64,000 nt of DNA from Arthrobacter methylotrophus (GTDB lineage Bacteria > Actinomycetota > Actinomycetes > Actinomycetales > Micrococcaceae): NCBI RefSeq assembly GCF_039539965.1, contig NZ_BAABED010000001.1:4154001-4218000 (forward strand). The letters run 5' to 3'. Below are positions 50,147 to 59,024 of the stretch, piece by piece (the stretch's first letter is position 1; every line of letters begins with the position of its first letter). Under the pieces are notes generated by a model. That model had not been told where the DNA came from and did no database searches. It was given only the letters and a program-made list of their open reading frames with translations. The translations under genes and the position numbers were made by a program.

Positions 50147-50168
50147 CCGAACGGTTTTTTGTTCGGTC

Positions 50169-51761
50169 TCAGGCGAGAATTCCGACGGCGGATTCGGCGG
50201 CCGCCCGCACCTCGCCAGCGGCTACCAAGCGGTCCGCCGCTTCCAGTTCAGGTGAGAGGAAACGGTCGGTTCCGGGGCCGTCGACGACGCCGCGCAGCAC
50301 CTCGATCACGGCGGCGCCAGCGGGTCCCGGAGTAAGTTCGCCGCCGGACAGTTTCGTGCGGATGTCCAGTGCGCGTGCACTTGTCACGAGTTCCACGGCC
50401 AAGACGCGGCGCAGGTTCTCGATGGCCTTGCGCAGCTTGCGGGCGGCATGCCAACCCATGGAGACGTGGTCTTCCTGCATGGCGGAGCTCGGGATGGAGT
50501 CCACCGACGCCGGCACGGCCAAGCGCTTGTTGTCCGAGACAAGACCGGCCTGGGTGTACTGGGCGATCATGAGGCCCGAGTCCACGCCGGGATCGTCGGC
50601 AAGGAAGGCCGGGAGTCCGTGTGAGCGGGCCGGGTCCAGCATGCGGTCCGTGCGGCGCTCTGCGATGGAGGACAGGTCCGCGACGGCGATGGCCAGGAAG
50701 TCCAGCACGTAGGCCACGGGGGCGCCGTGGAAATTTCCGTTGGAGGACACTCGGCCATCCGGAAGCACCACGGGGTTGTCGATGGCGGCTGCCAACTCCC
50801 GGGAGGCGACGAGCTCAGCGTGCGTCACCGTGTCGCGGACTGCGCCGGCCACCTGGGGCGCGCAACGGAGCGAGTATGCGTCCTGGACCTTCGTGTCATT
50901 CACACGGTGCGAAGCAACGATCGGTGAGTTGGAGAGCACCCTCAGCATGTTGTCCGCGCTGGCTGCCTGGCCCGGGTGGGGACGCAATGCTGCGTGCAGC
51001 TCAGGCAGGAAAACCTGGTCCGTACCGAGCAGCGCCTCGACGCTGAGCGCAGCGGTGATGTCCGCCGTCGTGAGCAGCAGGTGCAGGTCGGCGATGGCCA
51101 TCAGGAGCATGCCGAGCATGCCCTCGGTGCCGTTGACCAGCGCCAGGCCTTCCTTTTCCGCAAGGACGACGGGCTCGATGCCGTGTTCGGCGAGCAGCAC
51201 GGCGACAGGCTTCGTGCCGGCAGCGCCATAGAGTTCGCCGTCGGGACCGATCGCTTCACCTTCGCCCATCAGGACCAGGGCGCAGTGGGACAGCGGAGCA
51301 AGGTCTCCGGAGCAACCGAGGGATCCGAATTCGCGGACGACGGGGGTGATGCCGGCGTTGAGGACGTCCACCATGGTCTGCAGGACCACGGGACGAACTC
51401 CCGTGCGGCCCGATGCCAAGGTCTTGGCGCGAAGAAACATGATGCCGCGGACCACTTCGCGTTCCACTGCCGGGCCCATGCCGGCGGCATGGCTGCGGAT
51501 GAGCGACTTCTGCAGCTGGGTGCGGAGTTCGTTGGGGATGTGGCGGTTGGCCAGGGCGCCGAAGCCCGTGGAGACACCGTACGCGGGGACCTCGCTGTGG
51601 GCGAGGTCGTCGATGTGTGCGCGGACCTTCGCCACCGTGTCCAGGGCTTCCTGGGAAATGGTCACCTTGGCGTCGTGGCGTGCGACGGCGACGACGTCCT
51701 CCGGTGTGACTCCGCTGGAGCCGAGGGTGACGGTCTTTGGTTCGTGTGTTGTAAGTGTCAT
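50169..51761 (-). CDS. hutH: Histidine ammonia-lyase (HutH)
   Basis: The 530-residue lyase removes ammonia from L-histidine to give trans-urocanate. The MIO-forming loop reads GSLGCSGDLAPLSH, so the triad is Cys-Ser-Gly instead of Ala-Ser-Gly; actinobacterial enzymes and the family's signature allow this. The VSTGFGALAN loop at about residue 65 holds the active-site Tyr region and QDAYSLRCAPQ is present. It lies downstream of hutU on the same strand, with a palindromic repeat in the 62-bp gap. Confidence 0.95.
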   Translation of the reverse strand: MTLTTHEPKTVTLGSSGVTPEDVVAVARHDAKVTISQEALDTVAKVRAHIDDLAHSEVPAYGVSTGFGALANRHIPNELRTQLQKSLIRSHAAGMGPAVEREVVRGIMFLRAKTLASGRTGVRPVVLQTMVDVLNAGITPVVREFGSLGCSGDLAPLSHCALVLMGEGEAIGPDGELYGAAGTKPVAVLLAEHGIEPVVLAEKEGLALVNGTEGMLGMLLMAIADLHLLLTTADITAALSVEALLGTDQVFLPELHAALRPHPGQAASADNMLRVLSNSPIVASHRVNDTKVQDAYSLRCAPQVAGAVRDTVTHAELVASRELAAAIDNPVVLPDGRVSSNGNFHGAPVAYVLDFLAIAVADLSSIAERRTDRMLDPARSHGLPAFLADDPGVDSGLMIAQYTQAGLVSDNKRLAVPASVDSIPSSAMQEDHVSMGWHAARKLRKAIENLRRVLAVELVTSARALDIRTKLSGGELTPGPAGAAVIEVLRGVVDGPGTDRFLSPELEAADRLVAAGEVRAAAESAVGILA

Positions 51762-51774
51762 GGTGTTCCTTTCT

Positions 51775-51845
51775 CACCCAACTAGCTGGCAGTTAATGTC
51801 GTTTTGAGCGCTCAAAACGACATCTAGTGCGAGCTAGTTGGGGTG
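51775..51845. repeat. Palindromic intergenic repeat, copy 2
   Basis: CACCCAACTAGCT...GAGCTAGTTGGGGTG arms enclose the perfect inner palindrome TGTCGTTTTGAG CG CTCAAAACGACA (51798-51822). It overlaps the hutU stop: the last residues of HutU (PTSSH) are encoded by the right arm. Confidence 0.8.
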
Positions 51846-53581
51846 GATTCGTTCATGGGGATGCGGACGCCGCGTTCCCTTGCGACTTCGACGGCGCGCG
51901 GGTAGCCGGCGTCGACATGGCGGATGACGCCCATGCCGGGGTCGTTGGTGAGGAGGCGTTCGAGCTTCTCGGCAGCGAGCTCGGTGCCGTCGGCAACAGA
52001 AACCTGCCCGGCGTGCAGGGAGCGGCCGATACCCACGCCGCCGCCATGGTGGATCGAGACCCAGGTCGCGCCGGAGGACGTGTTGAGCAGGGCGTTCAGC
52101 AAGGGCCAGTCGGCAATCGCGTCGGAGCCGTCGGCCATGGACTCGGTTTCCCGGTACGGGGAGGCGACCGAACCGGAGTCCAAGTGGTCGCGGCCGATCA
52201 CGATGGGAGCCTTGACCTTGCCCTCCTTCACGAGCTGGTTGAAGAGCAGGCCGGCCTTGGCCCGTTCGCCGTAACCGAGCCAGCAGATCCTCGCCGGCAA
52301 GCCTTCGAACTCGACCCGCTCGGCAGCAGCATCGAGCCACTTGTGCAGGTGGGTGTTCTCCGGGAACAGTTCCTTGATCGCCGCATCGGTCACGGCGATG
52401 TCTTCGGGGTCACCGGACAGCGCGACCCAGCGGAACGGACCAAGGCCCTCGCAGAACAGCGGACGAATGTAGGCCGGGACGAAACCGGGAAACTCGAACG
52501 CCCGGCCGTAGCCGCCCTTGCGGGCCTCGTCGCGGATCGAGTTGCCGTAGTCGAAGACCTCGGCGCCGGCGTCCTGAAACTCCACCATGGCCTGCACGTG
52601 CCGGGCCATGGAGGCCTGGGCCTTTTTCGTGAAGCCTTCCGGGTCCGCCTCTGCCTCGGCGTGCCAGTCGGTCACGGTGATGCCCTCGGGCAGGTAGGAC
52701 AGCGGGTCATGCGCGGACGTCTGGTCGGTGACGACGTCGATGGTCAGCTCGCCGGCCTTGTGACGGCGCAAGAGTTCCGGGAACACCTCGGCAGCGTTTC
52801 CGACGTAGCCCACGGACCAACCGCGGCGCGCTTCCTTGGCCTTGACGACCTTGGCGATCGCGGCGTCGAGATCGGTTTCGACCTCGTCCAGGTAGCGCTT
52901 GCCGGCACGGCGGCGCAGGCGGCTCTCGTCGACGTCGACGATCAGGCACGCGCCGCCGTTGAGGGTGACAGCCAAGGGTTGGGCGCCGCCCATGCCGCCG
53001 CAACCGCCGGTCAGGGTCAGGGTCCCGGCCAGCGGGCCTTCCGTGGAGCCTTCGGCGACGGCGGCCAGGCGACCGGCAGCGTCATGCCTTGCGGCCCCGA
53101 GTTTGTTCCCGACGGCGGCAAACGTCTCGTAGGTGCCCTGCAGGATCCCCTGGGTGCCGATGTAAATCCAGGACCCGGCGGTCATCTGCCCGTACATCAT
53201 CAGGCCTTCGGCCTCGAGGCGCCGGAACTCGGGCCACGTTGCCCAATCGCCCACGAGGTTGGAGTTGGCCAAAAGCACCCGGGGTGCCCATTCGTGGGTG
53301 CGGAAGACGCCGACGGGCTTGCCGGACTGGACCAGCAGGGTCTCGTCCTTCTCCATGGTTTCCAGGGTGCGGGTGATCGCGTCGAACGCGGCCCATGAAC
53401 GGACGGCACGGCCTGTGCCGCCATAGACGACCAGGTCATCCGGGTGTTCGGCGACCTCCGGGTCCAGGTTGTTCATCAGCATGCGCAAAGGCGCCTCGGT
53501 CTGCCAGGACTTGGCAGTGAGCTTGGTGCCGCGGGCGGCCTTGACCGGACGGGCTCCGGTGGTGAAATCGGCGGGTGCCAT
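51824..53581 (-). CDS. hutU: Urocanate hydratase (HutU)
   Basis: The 585-residue enzyme converts urocanate to 4-imidazolone-5-propionate using tightly bound NAD+. Family motifs are [20 protein letters not shown] near the start, the NAD-binding [20 protein letters not shown] (G-x-G-x-x-G), [16 protein letters not shown], and the C-terminal [20 protein letters not shown]. It is the first gene of a hutU-hutH pair, with a regulator-type operator 98 bp upstream. The C-terminal five residues come from an intergenic repeat. Confidence 0.95.
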   Translation of the reverse strand: MAPADFTTGARPVKAARGTKLTAKSWQTEAPLRMLMNNLDPEVAEHPDDLVVYGGTGRAVRSWAAFDAITRTLETMEKDETLLVQSGKPVGVFRTHEWAPRVLLANSNLVGDWATWPEFRRLEAEGLMMYGQMTAGSWIYIGTQGILQGTYETFAAVGNKLGAARHDAAGRLAAVAEGSTEGPLAGTLTLTGGCGGMGGAQPLAVTLNGGACLIVDVDESRLRRRAGKRYLDEVETDLDAAIAKVVKAKEARRGWSVGYVGNAAEVFPELLRRHKAGELTIDVVTDQTSAHDPLSYLPEGITVTDWHAEAEADPEGFTKKAQASMARHVQAMVEFQDAGAEVFDYGNSIRDEARKGGYGRAFEFPGFVPAYIRPLFCEGLGPFRWVALSGDPEDIAVTDAAIKELFPENTHLHKWLDAAAERVEFEGLPARICWLGYGERAKAGLLFNQLVKEGKVKAPIVIGRDHLDSGSVASPYRETESMADGSDAIADWPLLNALLNTSSGATWVSIHHGGGVGIGRSLHAGQVSVADGTELAAEKLERLLTNDPGMGVIRHVDAGYPRAVEVARERGVRIPMNESTPTSSH

Positions 53582-53678
53582 GATGACTCCTTCGTCTCTG
53601 GAGGTTGCTGGATGTAAGTCCTTCTGTATCCAGTAGAGCCCCTCCGCATCCTTCTTGGAACGGCTTTATGAAGGGTCC

Positions 53679-53696
53679 TGTCCGGAATACCAGACT
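53679..53696. promoter_or_regulatory. IclR-type operator upstream of hutU
   Basis: TGTCCGGAATACCAGACT matches the palindrome at 54709-54726 at 16 of 18 positions. It sits between hutU and the repeat copy that separates it from the regulator gene. Confidence 0.8.
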
Positions 53697-53763
53697 CAAC
53701 TGACTCGCAGTTAATGTCGTTTTGAGGGCTCATAACGACAACGATTGCGAGCTAGTTGGGTGG
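53697..53763. repeat. Palindromic intergenic repeat, copy 3
   Basis: CAACTGACTCGCAGTTAATG and its mirrored end GATTGCGAGCTAGTTGGG enclose TGTCGTTTTGAGGGCTCATA ACGACA. It lies between the hutU promoter and the regulator's stop codon. Confidence 0.8.
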
Positions 53764-53776
53764 GGTTGCCGGGAGG

Positions 53777-54580
53777 CTAGGCGGGGCGGCCGTGGATGCG
53801 CACCGACAGCTCGTCCGCCGTCTTTTGGATTCGTGCGGCGAGGGCGGGCCAATCCTCGGCTGGCACCCGGTCCTCGAGGAAGGTCACGGCGACTGCCGCC
53901 GTCGGCCATCCCAAATGGTCGGTGACGGCGGCAGCCACCGAGCCGAAGCCGGGGGTGACTTCGCCGTGTTCGGTGGCGTAGCCGCGCTGACGGACTTGGT
54001 CCAGGTGCGAGGACAGGGCCGAGTACTTCATGATGGGCGATTCCATCTCGTGCCGGGCCGTGAATGCCGCCGCATTCGGATACAGGGCCCTCACCTGCGA
54101 TTTCGGCAAGGCGGCCAGGATGGCGCGGCCGCTGGCAGTGAGGTGGCTGGGAAGCCGGACCCCGACGTCGGTCACCAGGGACGGACGGTTCTTGGCGCGC
54201 TCCTCCACGATGTACAGCACGTCGCGGCCATGGAGCACCGCCAAATGCGCGCTCTCGCCGATTGAATCGACGAGGGCGGCCAGTACGGGGCGGCCGAGCC
54301 GGGACAACGGCTCTTGCCGCGAGTACGCCGAACTGAGTTCAAAGGCACTGATGCCCAGCCCGTAACGCTGCTCCTCATGAAGGTGCAAGACGAAGCCGTT
54401 GGCCTCCATGACGCCAAGCAGGTGATAGACGCTGGATCGGGGCAGGTCCAGCGCAGTGGCTATGTGGGACGCCGCCATCGGGCCGCGTCGGGAAGCGAGC
54501 AGCTTCAGGATGCGCAAAGTGTTCTCGGCGGCGGGAACCTTGGAAGCGGCCCGGCGTTGGGTGGACGACTGTATGGTCAT
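53777..54580 (-). CDS. IclR-family regulator of the hut genes
   Basis: The 267-residue protein has an N-terminal winged helix (PAAENTLRILKLLASRRGPM, then IATALDLPRSSVYHLLGVME) and a C-terminal effector domain (GRAILAALPKSQVRALYP, VTPGFGSVAAAVTDHLGWPT). It is divergent from no other gene but lies directly after hutU. The shared palindrome upstream of hutG, hutU and this gene makes it the natural regulator of the set. Effector (urocanate or histidine) and sign of control are unknown. Confidence 0.87.
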   Translation of the reverse strand: MTIQSSTQRRAASKVPAAENTLRILKLLASRRGPMAASHIATALDLPRSSVYHLLGVMEANGFVLHLHEEQRYGLGISAFELSSAYSRQEPLSRLGRPVLAALVDSIGESAHLAVLHGRDVLYIVEERAKNRPSLVTDVGVRLPSHLTASGRAILAALPKSQVRALYPNAAAFTARHEMESPIMKYSALSSHLDQVRQRGYATEHGEVTPGFGSVAAAVTDHLGWPTAAVAVTFLEDRVPAEDWPALAARIQKTADELSVRIHGRPA

Positions 54581-54704
54581 AGCTCCTCTTCGAGTCCACG
54601 GAAGTATCCGGACGCCCGGCTGGCGCAGGCCATCAGGCGGGCGTCCGTGATCCCGTACTTAAGCGTGCGCCCCCTACGAAGGGTCGCAAGGCCAATCACA
54701 AACC

Positions 54705-54730
54705 CAATTGTCTGGAATACCAGACAATTG
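54705..54730. promoter_or_regulatory. IclR-type operator upstream of the regulator gene
   Basis: The perfect palindrome TGTCTGGAATACCAGACA (54709-54726) is extended by CAAT/ATTG on each side to 26 bp. It is located 125 bp before the regulator start, consistent with autoregulation. Confidence 0.85.
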
Positions 54731-54767
54731 CGATCCTATTGGATCAGACATGCTTTAGCCGGTCCCG

Positions 54768-56291
54768 TCATGTCCCCACAGACCCGGCAACCCCGTTGGC
54801 TGCCGCCTTGGCGGCAATGTGGATGTCAAACAACCTGCCGGAGGTACGCGGGTCCCCGCCCAAGAGTTCCTGGATCTTGTTCAGGCGCTTGTGCATGGTC
54901 TGCCGTTCAATGTTTAATGTCGCGGCGGAAGCCGTCGTGTTGCATCCCAATCCCAGCCAGCAAACCAGCGTTGCCAGCAGGTCCGTGCCATGCTTCCGGT
55001 CCCACTCCAGCAACTCCCCCAGACTTGAGCGCACATATAAGTCCAAAAATGCAGGATCGGGCACCGCACCGAATATTCGCCGGCCCAGGAACTCCATGGC
55101 GTCAAGCACTTGGCCCACGGCTGGCATGTCGAGTCCCAGGATTTCCCGTGCCTCCACATAAGACTCATGCGCACTGAGGCCGTCAACCACGTTCGGCCCG
55201 AAGGACGCGCAGATGTCAGAGCCGCCCACAGCCTCCCGCGCCGCCATAATCAGCGCTTCGCGCGCCGCCCGTGCATTGTTCGGTCCCAGGGCGAAAAGCA
55301 CCACCAGCTCCCCGTCCCGCAGGTGTGATTTCACGTTCACTCCCCCAGCACGCAGGGCACGTTCGACGGCGGAGAAGTTGACTTCCCCCCTGCCGGGCGT
55401 TCGGAATACGGCCACAACCGCTCCATGGCCGGGCTGCAGCCCGGACTGCAGCCACATCCGCCGGACGTCGGCCGGGTCTCCACCCTCGATCACCGACTCC
55501 AGCAGGCGCGCCTCGGCCACTTGGGCCGGCGTGGGGCGGAAGGCCTGCGCCAAAGCCAGGGCCAGGATGCCGGACAGTCGGTCGGCCGCCAGCTCCAACA
55601 GGAAGGGATCCGGCGACGGGGACCGCAGCGTGAGCTGGGCAGCAAGCTGCCCGCCGACCACAATGTCGGCCACGGCCATTGACCCCTGCTGTTCAACCGC
55701 GCTGCCCGCATGGCCCAGCGGCAGTCCATCAACAGCGGCCAGCGACACCTGTGCCGCCAACCCCGTCGCCACCAGTCCAAGTATGGTGGGCAGGTGGGGG
55801 CCCCTGTCGGTGATCTGGCGTGCAATCCGGCGGGAGATGTCGTCAACCACGAGGTGGGCATCCGCCTGTTCATTGACCACCCTGCGGTTCACCGCCTCGG
55901 CAATGTCAACGAACGGCGCCACCGCGCGCAGTTCGATCAACGGCAGCCCGCTCTCATTGGCGGCGGCAATCAGCCCGTCCGGCAGCGGGGCCACCCGACC
56001 GGCCGTCTGCACGGCCAGGGCCGTGACGTTCCGCCCCGCCAGGCTGCGGACATAATCAAGCTGCTCGCCCGCAGGAAGGGCCAGTAGCGTCTCGCCACCC
56101 GAGAGCAGCAGCTCCCCTCCGCGCAGGAGCGGGGCAATTTCGAGCACCTCGCTTGAATGCACCCAGCGGACGACTCGCGCCAGCGTACCCGGGACATTGC
56201 TGCACAGCCGCGGGTCCGCGGCGGACATGGGCGCCGAGGCAAGGACTTCAGCAAGGGTGATCATGGACGTCCAAAGATTGGATGGCGACAT
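54768..56291 (-). CDS. PucR-family transcriptional regulator
   Basis: The 507-residue protein has the PucR N-terminal domain (MITLAEVLASAPMSAADPRL; an internal ATG at 56264 begins this and is a plausible start). A long central region follows, and the C-terminal helix-turn-helix is LGLGCNTTASAATLNIERQT (HTH_30 type, with MHKRLNKIQELLGG). PucR regulators control purine and other nitrogen-compound catabolism. It is divergent from an NCS1 permease and a creatininase-family gene, its likely targets. Confidence 0.88.
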   Translation of the reverse strand: MSPSNLWTSMITLAEVLASAPMSAADPRLCSNVPGTLARVVRWVHSSEVLEIAPLLRGGELLLSGGETLLALPAGEQLDYVRSLAGRNVTALAVQTAGRVAPLPDGLIAAANESGLPLIELRAVAPFVDIAEAVNRRVVNEQADAHLVVDDISRRIARQITDRGPHLPTILGLVATGLAAQVSLAAVDGLPLGHAGSAVEQQGSMAVADIVVGGQLAAQLTLRSPSPDPFLLELAADRLSGILALALAQAFRPTPAQVAEARLLESVIEGGDPADVRRMWLQSGLQPGHGAVVAVFRTPGRGEVNFSAVERALRAGGVNVKSHLRDGELVVLFALGPNNARAAREALIMAAREAVGGSDICASFGPNVVDGLSAHESYVEAREILGLDMPAVGQVLDAMEFLGRRIFGAVPDPAFLDLYVRSSLGELLEWDRKHGTDLLATLVCWLGLGCNTTASAATLNIERQTMHKRLNKIQELLGGDPRTSGRLFDIHIAAKAAANGVAGSVGT

Positions 56292-56406
56292 TTAGTCATC
56301 TGATAATGAATAAGTGTACTCATTATGTCTCTGTATTGTGGGCCAAGTCACCAATAGGCTGGAGCAAGATTGCATTCCCCTCACAATGTAGTGAATCGAG
56401 TACGGC

Positions 56407-57951
56407 ATGAACCGCACCAAACAACGGTCGAACGAATCGGCGACCATCGAGGTCGAAGATGTTCTGCAGCCCATCCCTGAATCGGCACGAACCAACAAAC
56501 TCTCAGGCCAGTTCTGGATCTGGGCGGGAGCCAATGTCGCCCCCATCAACTGGATTCTCGGGGCCCTCGGCATCCAGCTTGGCCTGGGCCTCCGTGACAC
56601 CCTCATCGTGTTGATCGCAGGAAATGCCATTGGCATGGCCGGCTTTGGATTCTTCGTCATCCTTGGCCAGCGGACGGGCGCCACAGGCATGCTCCTGGCA
56701 CGCGGGGCCTTCGGCCGGCGCGGCGCCTACCTCCCGGCCGCCATCCAGGCGACCATCGCCATTGGCTGGTCCGCCGTGAACACCTGGGTCATCCTGGACC
56801 TGGTCATGGCCCTGTTCGGCATGATCGGCTGGGTGGACCCAAGCCAGCGCAACCTCTTGGTTCGCATCGCCGTTGCGGCCGTCATCATGAGTATTCAAGT
56901 GGCCATCTGCTACCGCGGATACCGGGCCATCGCCAAGTTTGAACGCCTCACAATGCCACCAACCATCATCGTCCTGGTTGCGATGTCCATCATCGCCTGG
57001 ACACACCTTGACATTAATTGGGGCTACGCGGGCCCCGCCGGAGCAGTTTTGGAGGGCATGCCGCGAATCGCCGCTATGTCCGCGATCATGACCGTCATCG
57101 GCATCGGGTGGGGAATCGGTTGGTTCACCTACGCCCCGGACTACTCCCGCTTCGTTAGCCGCAAGGTCAAGCCGGCCAAGCTGTTCACGGTCAGCGTCCT
57201 GGGCCAGTTCCTGCCTGTAGTCTGGCTGGGCATCCTTGGCGCCAGCCTCGCAACAAAGAACGGCTCGGCCGATCCAGGGGAACTGATCGTCTCCAACTTC
57301 GGTACCATGGCCATCCCGGTGATCCTGCTGGTGATTCACGGCCCTATCGCCACCAACATCATCAACCTCTACACGTTCGGCGTCGCTTTCCAGGCACTGG
57401 ATGTAAAGATCTCCCGACGCAAGCTATCGATCCTCGTCGGCATCTTGTCCATGGTTGCCGTCATAGCCTTCATGTTTGCCGAGGACTTTGCGACGATACT
57501 CGATACTTGGCTCGGGACCATTGTGGCTTGGGTGGCCACCTGGGGTGGCATCATGGCCGTCCACTACTTCATTTTTGAGCGCCACCACAAGGACTATTCC
57601 TACCTGTTCCTGGATTCAAAGTCCACGGCCCTGAAATCCGTCAATCCCATAGCATTCATCGCCTTCTTCGCAGGCATCATCATGACCTGGATGTTCATGT
57701 ACGGCGGGATCCCGGCCCTCCAAGGCCCTATCGCCACGGCCATGGGCGGCATCGATCTGTCCTGGCTGGCCGGCACCCTCACCGCATCGGTCGTCTACTT
57801 CGCACTCGGCTACCCCCGCTTCCGCAAGCGCATCAAGGCGGGAGTGCCACTCGGCATCCGGGTTGGACTGGATGAGGATGCCGTGCTGGCTGAGCACGGT
57901 GACGCCTGCGAGGAAAAGGTTCCGGCTCCCGAGCCGGCGCTCACGGCCTAA
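56407..57951 (+). CDS. NCS1-family nucleobase/cytosine permease
   Basis: The 514-residue membrane protein has about 12 helices. It opens with a hydrophilic stretch, then QFWIWAGANVAPINWILGAL, the NCS1 N-terminal motif (W-x-G-x-N). FFVILGQRTGATGMLLARGA and IGWGIGWFTYAPDYSRFVSR (typical YAPDYSR) follow. The family imports cytosine, allantoin, hydantoins or related compounds. It is divergent from the PucR regulator and upstream of a creatininase-family gene (gap 76 bp), so it probably imports that enzyme's substrate. Confidence 0.9.
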   Translation: MNRTKQRSNESATIEVEDVLQPIPESARTNKLSGQFWIWAGANVAPINWILGALGIQLGLGLRDTLIVLIAGNAIGMAGFGFFVILGQRTGATGMLLARGAFGRRGAYLPAAIQATIAIGWSAVNTWVILDLVMALFGMIGWVDPSQRNLLVRIAVAAVIMSIQVAICYRGYRAIAKFERLTMPPTIIVLVAMSIIAWTHLDINWGYAGPAGAVLEGMPRIAAMSAIMTVIGIGWGIGWFTYAPDYSRFVSRKVKPAKLFTVSVLGQFLPVVWLGILGASLATKNGSADPGELIVSNFGTMAIPVILLVIHGPIATNIINLYTFGVAFQALDVKISRRKLSILVGILSMVAVIAFMFAEDFATILDTWLGTIVAWVATWGGIMAVHYFIFERHHKDYSYLFLDSKSTALKSVNPIAFIAFFAGIIMTWMFMYGGIPALQGPIATAMGGIDLSWLAGTLTASVVYFALGYPRFRKRIKAGVPLGIRVGLDEDAVLAEHGDACEEKVPAPEPALTA

Positions 57952-58027
57952 GACCTTCCCCACCACCCACCCGGCCGCCGAAGTACCTGCCATTGGCCAG
58001 CGGCCTTTACCGAGGAACACCCCCAAT

Positions 58028-58825
58028 ATGAACAAGTCAGTATTTCTGGAAGACCTGGACGCCTTTACCTACCGCGAAGCCCTGGCGTCCGGAGAGGCGA
58101 TAGTCCTCATCCCTGTCGGTTCGCTAGAGCAGCACGGACCGCACCTGCCGCTAGGAACGGACACTATCCTGTCTTCGCATTTCGCAGAGGGTGTCGCCAA
58201 ACGCCTCGGGGCACTCGTTGCCCAGCCCATCGCCTATGGGTACAAGTCACAGCAGAAGTCCGGCGGCGGCAATCACCTCCCCGGAACCACCAGCCTGGAC
58301 GGTGCCGCACTCATCGGTGTCGCGCGCAATCTGGTCAAGTCCTTCCTTAACCAAGGCGTCCGGCACGTGGTCTTTATCAATGGGCACTTTGAGAACTACC
58401 AGTTCCTCTACGAGGGGATCGACCTGGCCTTGGAAGAGCTGGGAATCGGCCCGGGGGCGGAACAGAGCGTGCTGCTGCTTTCCTACTGGGACTTTGTCAG
58501 CCAGGACACGCTGGCCCGGGTCTACCCCGACGGCTTCCCGGGTTGGGAGATCGAGCACGGCGGTGTCCTGGAAACCTCGCTCATGCTCCACCTTGAGCCG
58601 GCTCGTGTGGCCATGGACCGGCTGGTCGATGGCCCCGCCGCCGTTCTCCCCCGCTTCGACCGGCTCCCCGTAGTGCCGGAGCGGACGCCGGCCACCGGCT
58701 GCCTTTCATCGGCAGCCGGGTCCAGCGCGGACAAGGGCGTACTGCTCTACGGCCAAGTTACCGACCACCTCGCCCTGGAACTGGCCGGCGAGCTGCTTGG
58801 CCAACCCGCAGTCATACCGGTCTAG
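58028..58825 (+). CDS. Creatininase-family amidohydrolase
   Basis: The start at MNKSVFLEDLDAFTYREALA, after GAGGAACACCCCCAAT, gives 265 residues. Metal-site motifs are VGSLEQHGPHLPLGTDTILS (E, H and D), VVFINGHFENYQFLYEG (His) and EIEHGGVLETSLMLHLEP (Glu). The family includes creatinine amidohydrolase and enzymes acting on other cyclic amides. With the upstream nucleobase permease and PucR regulator it suggests a pathway for a cyclic nitrogen compound; the substrate is unproven. Confidence 0.88.
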   Translation: MNKSVFLEDLDAFTYREALASGEAIVLIPVGSLEQHGPHLPLGTDTILSSHFAEGVAKRLGALVAQPIAYGYKSQQKSGGGNHLPGTTSLDGAALIGVARNLVKSFLNQGVRHVVFINGHFENYQFLYEGIDLALEELGIGPGAEQSVLLLSYWDFVSQDTLARVYPDGFPGWEIEHGGVLETSLMLHLEPARVAMDRLVDGPAAVLPRFDRLPVVPERTPATGCLSSAAGSSADKGVLLYGQVTDHLALELAGELLGQPAVIPV

Positions 58826-59024
58826 GCTGCGTTCCTCTTTACAGGCGTAGATAGGAAGGCAGGCTGCAATCGACCAGGGCCTGCAGACTTCACGCTCCAT
58901 GGCCCCTGCATCGCGCGGCAGCGTCTGAGAACCGAGACAACAATGTGCCGTGAGACCCATCACAACCCGCCGCGAAATGGTGTGCTGGATACCAGTCCCC
59001 TCCCAATGACGAGAAGGTATTCGT

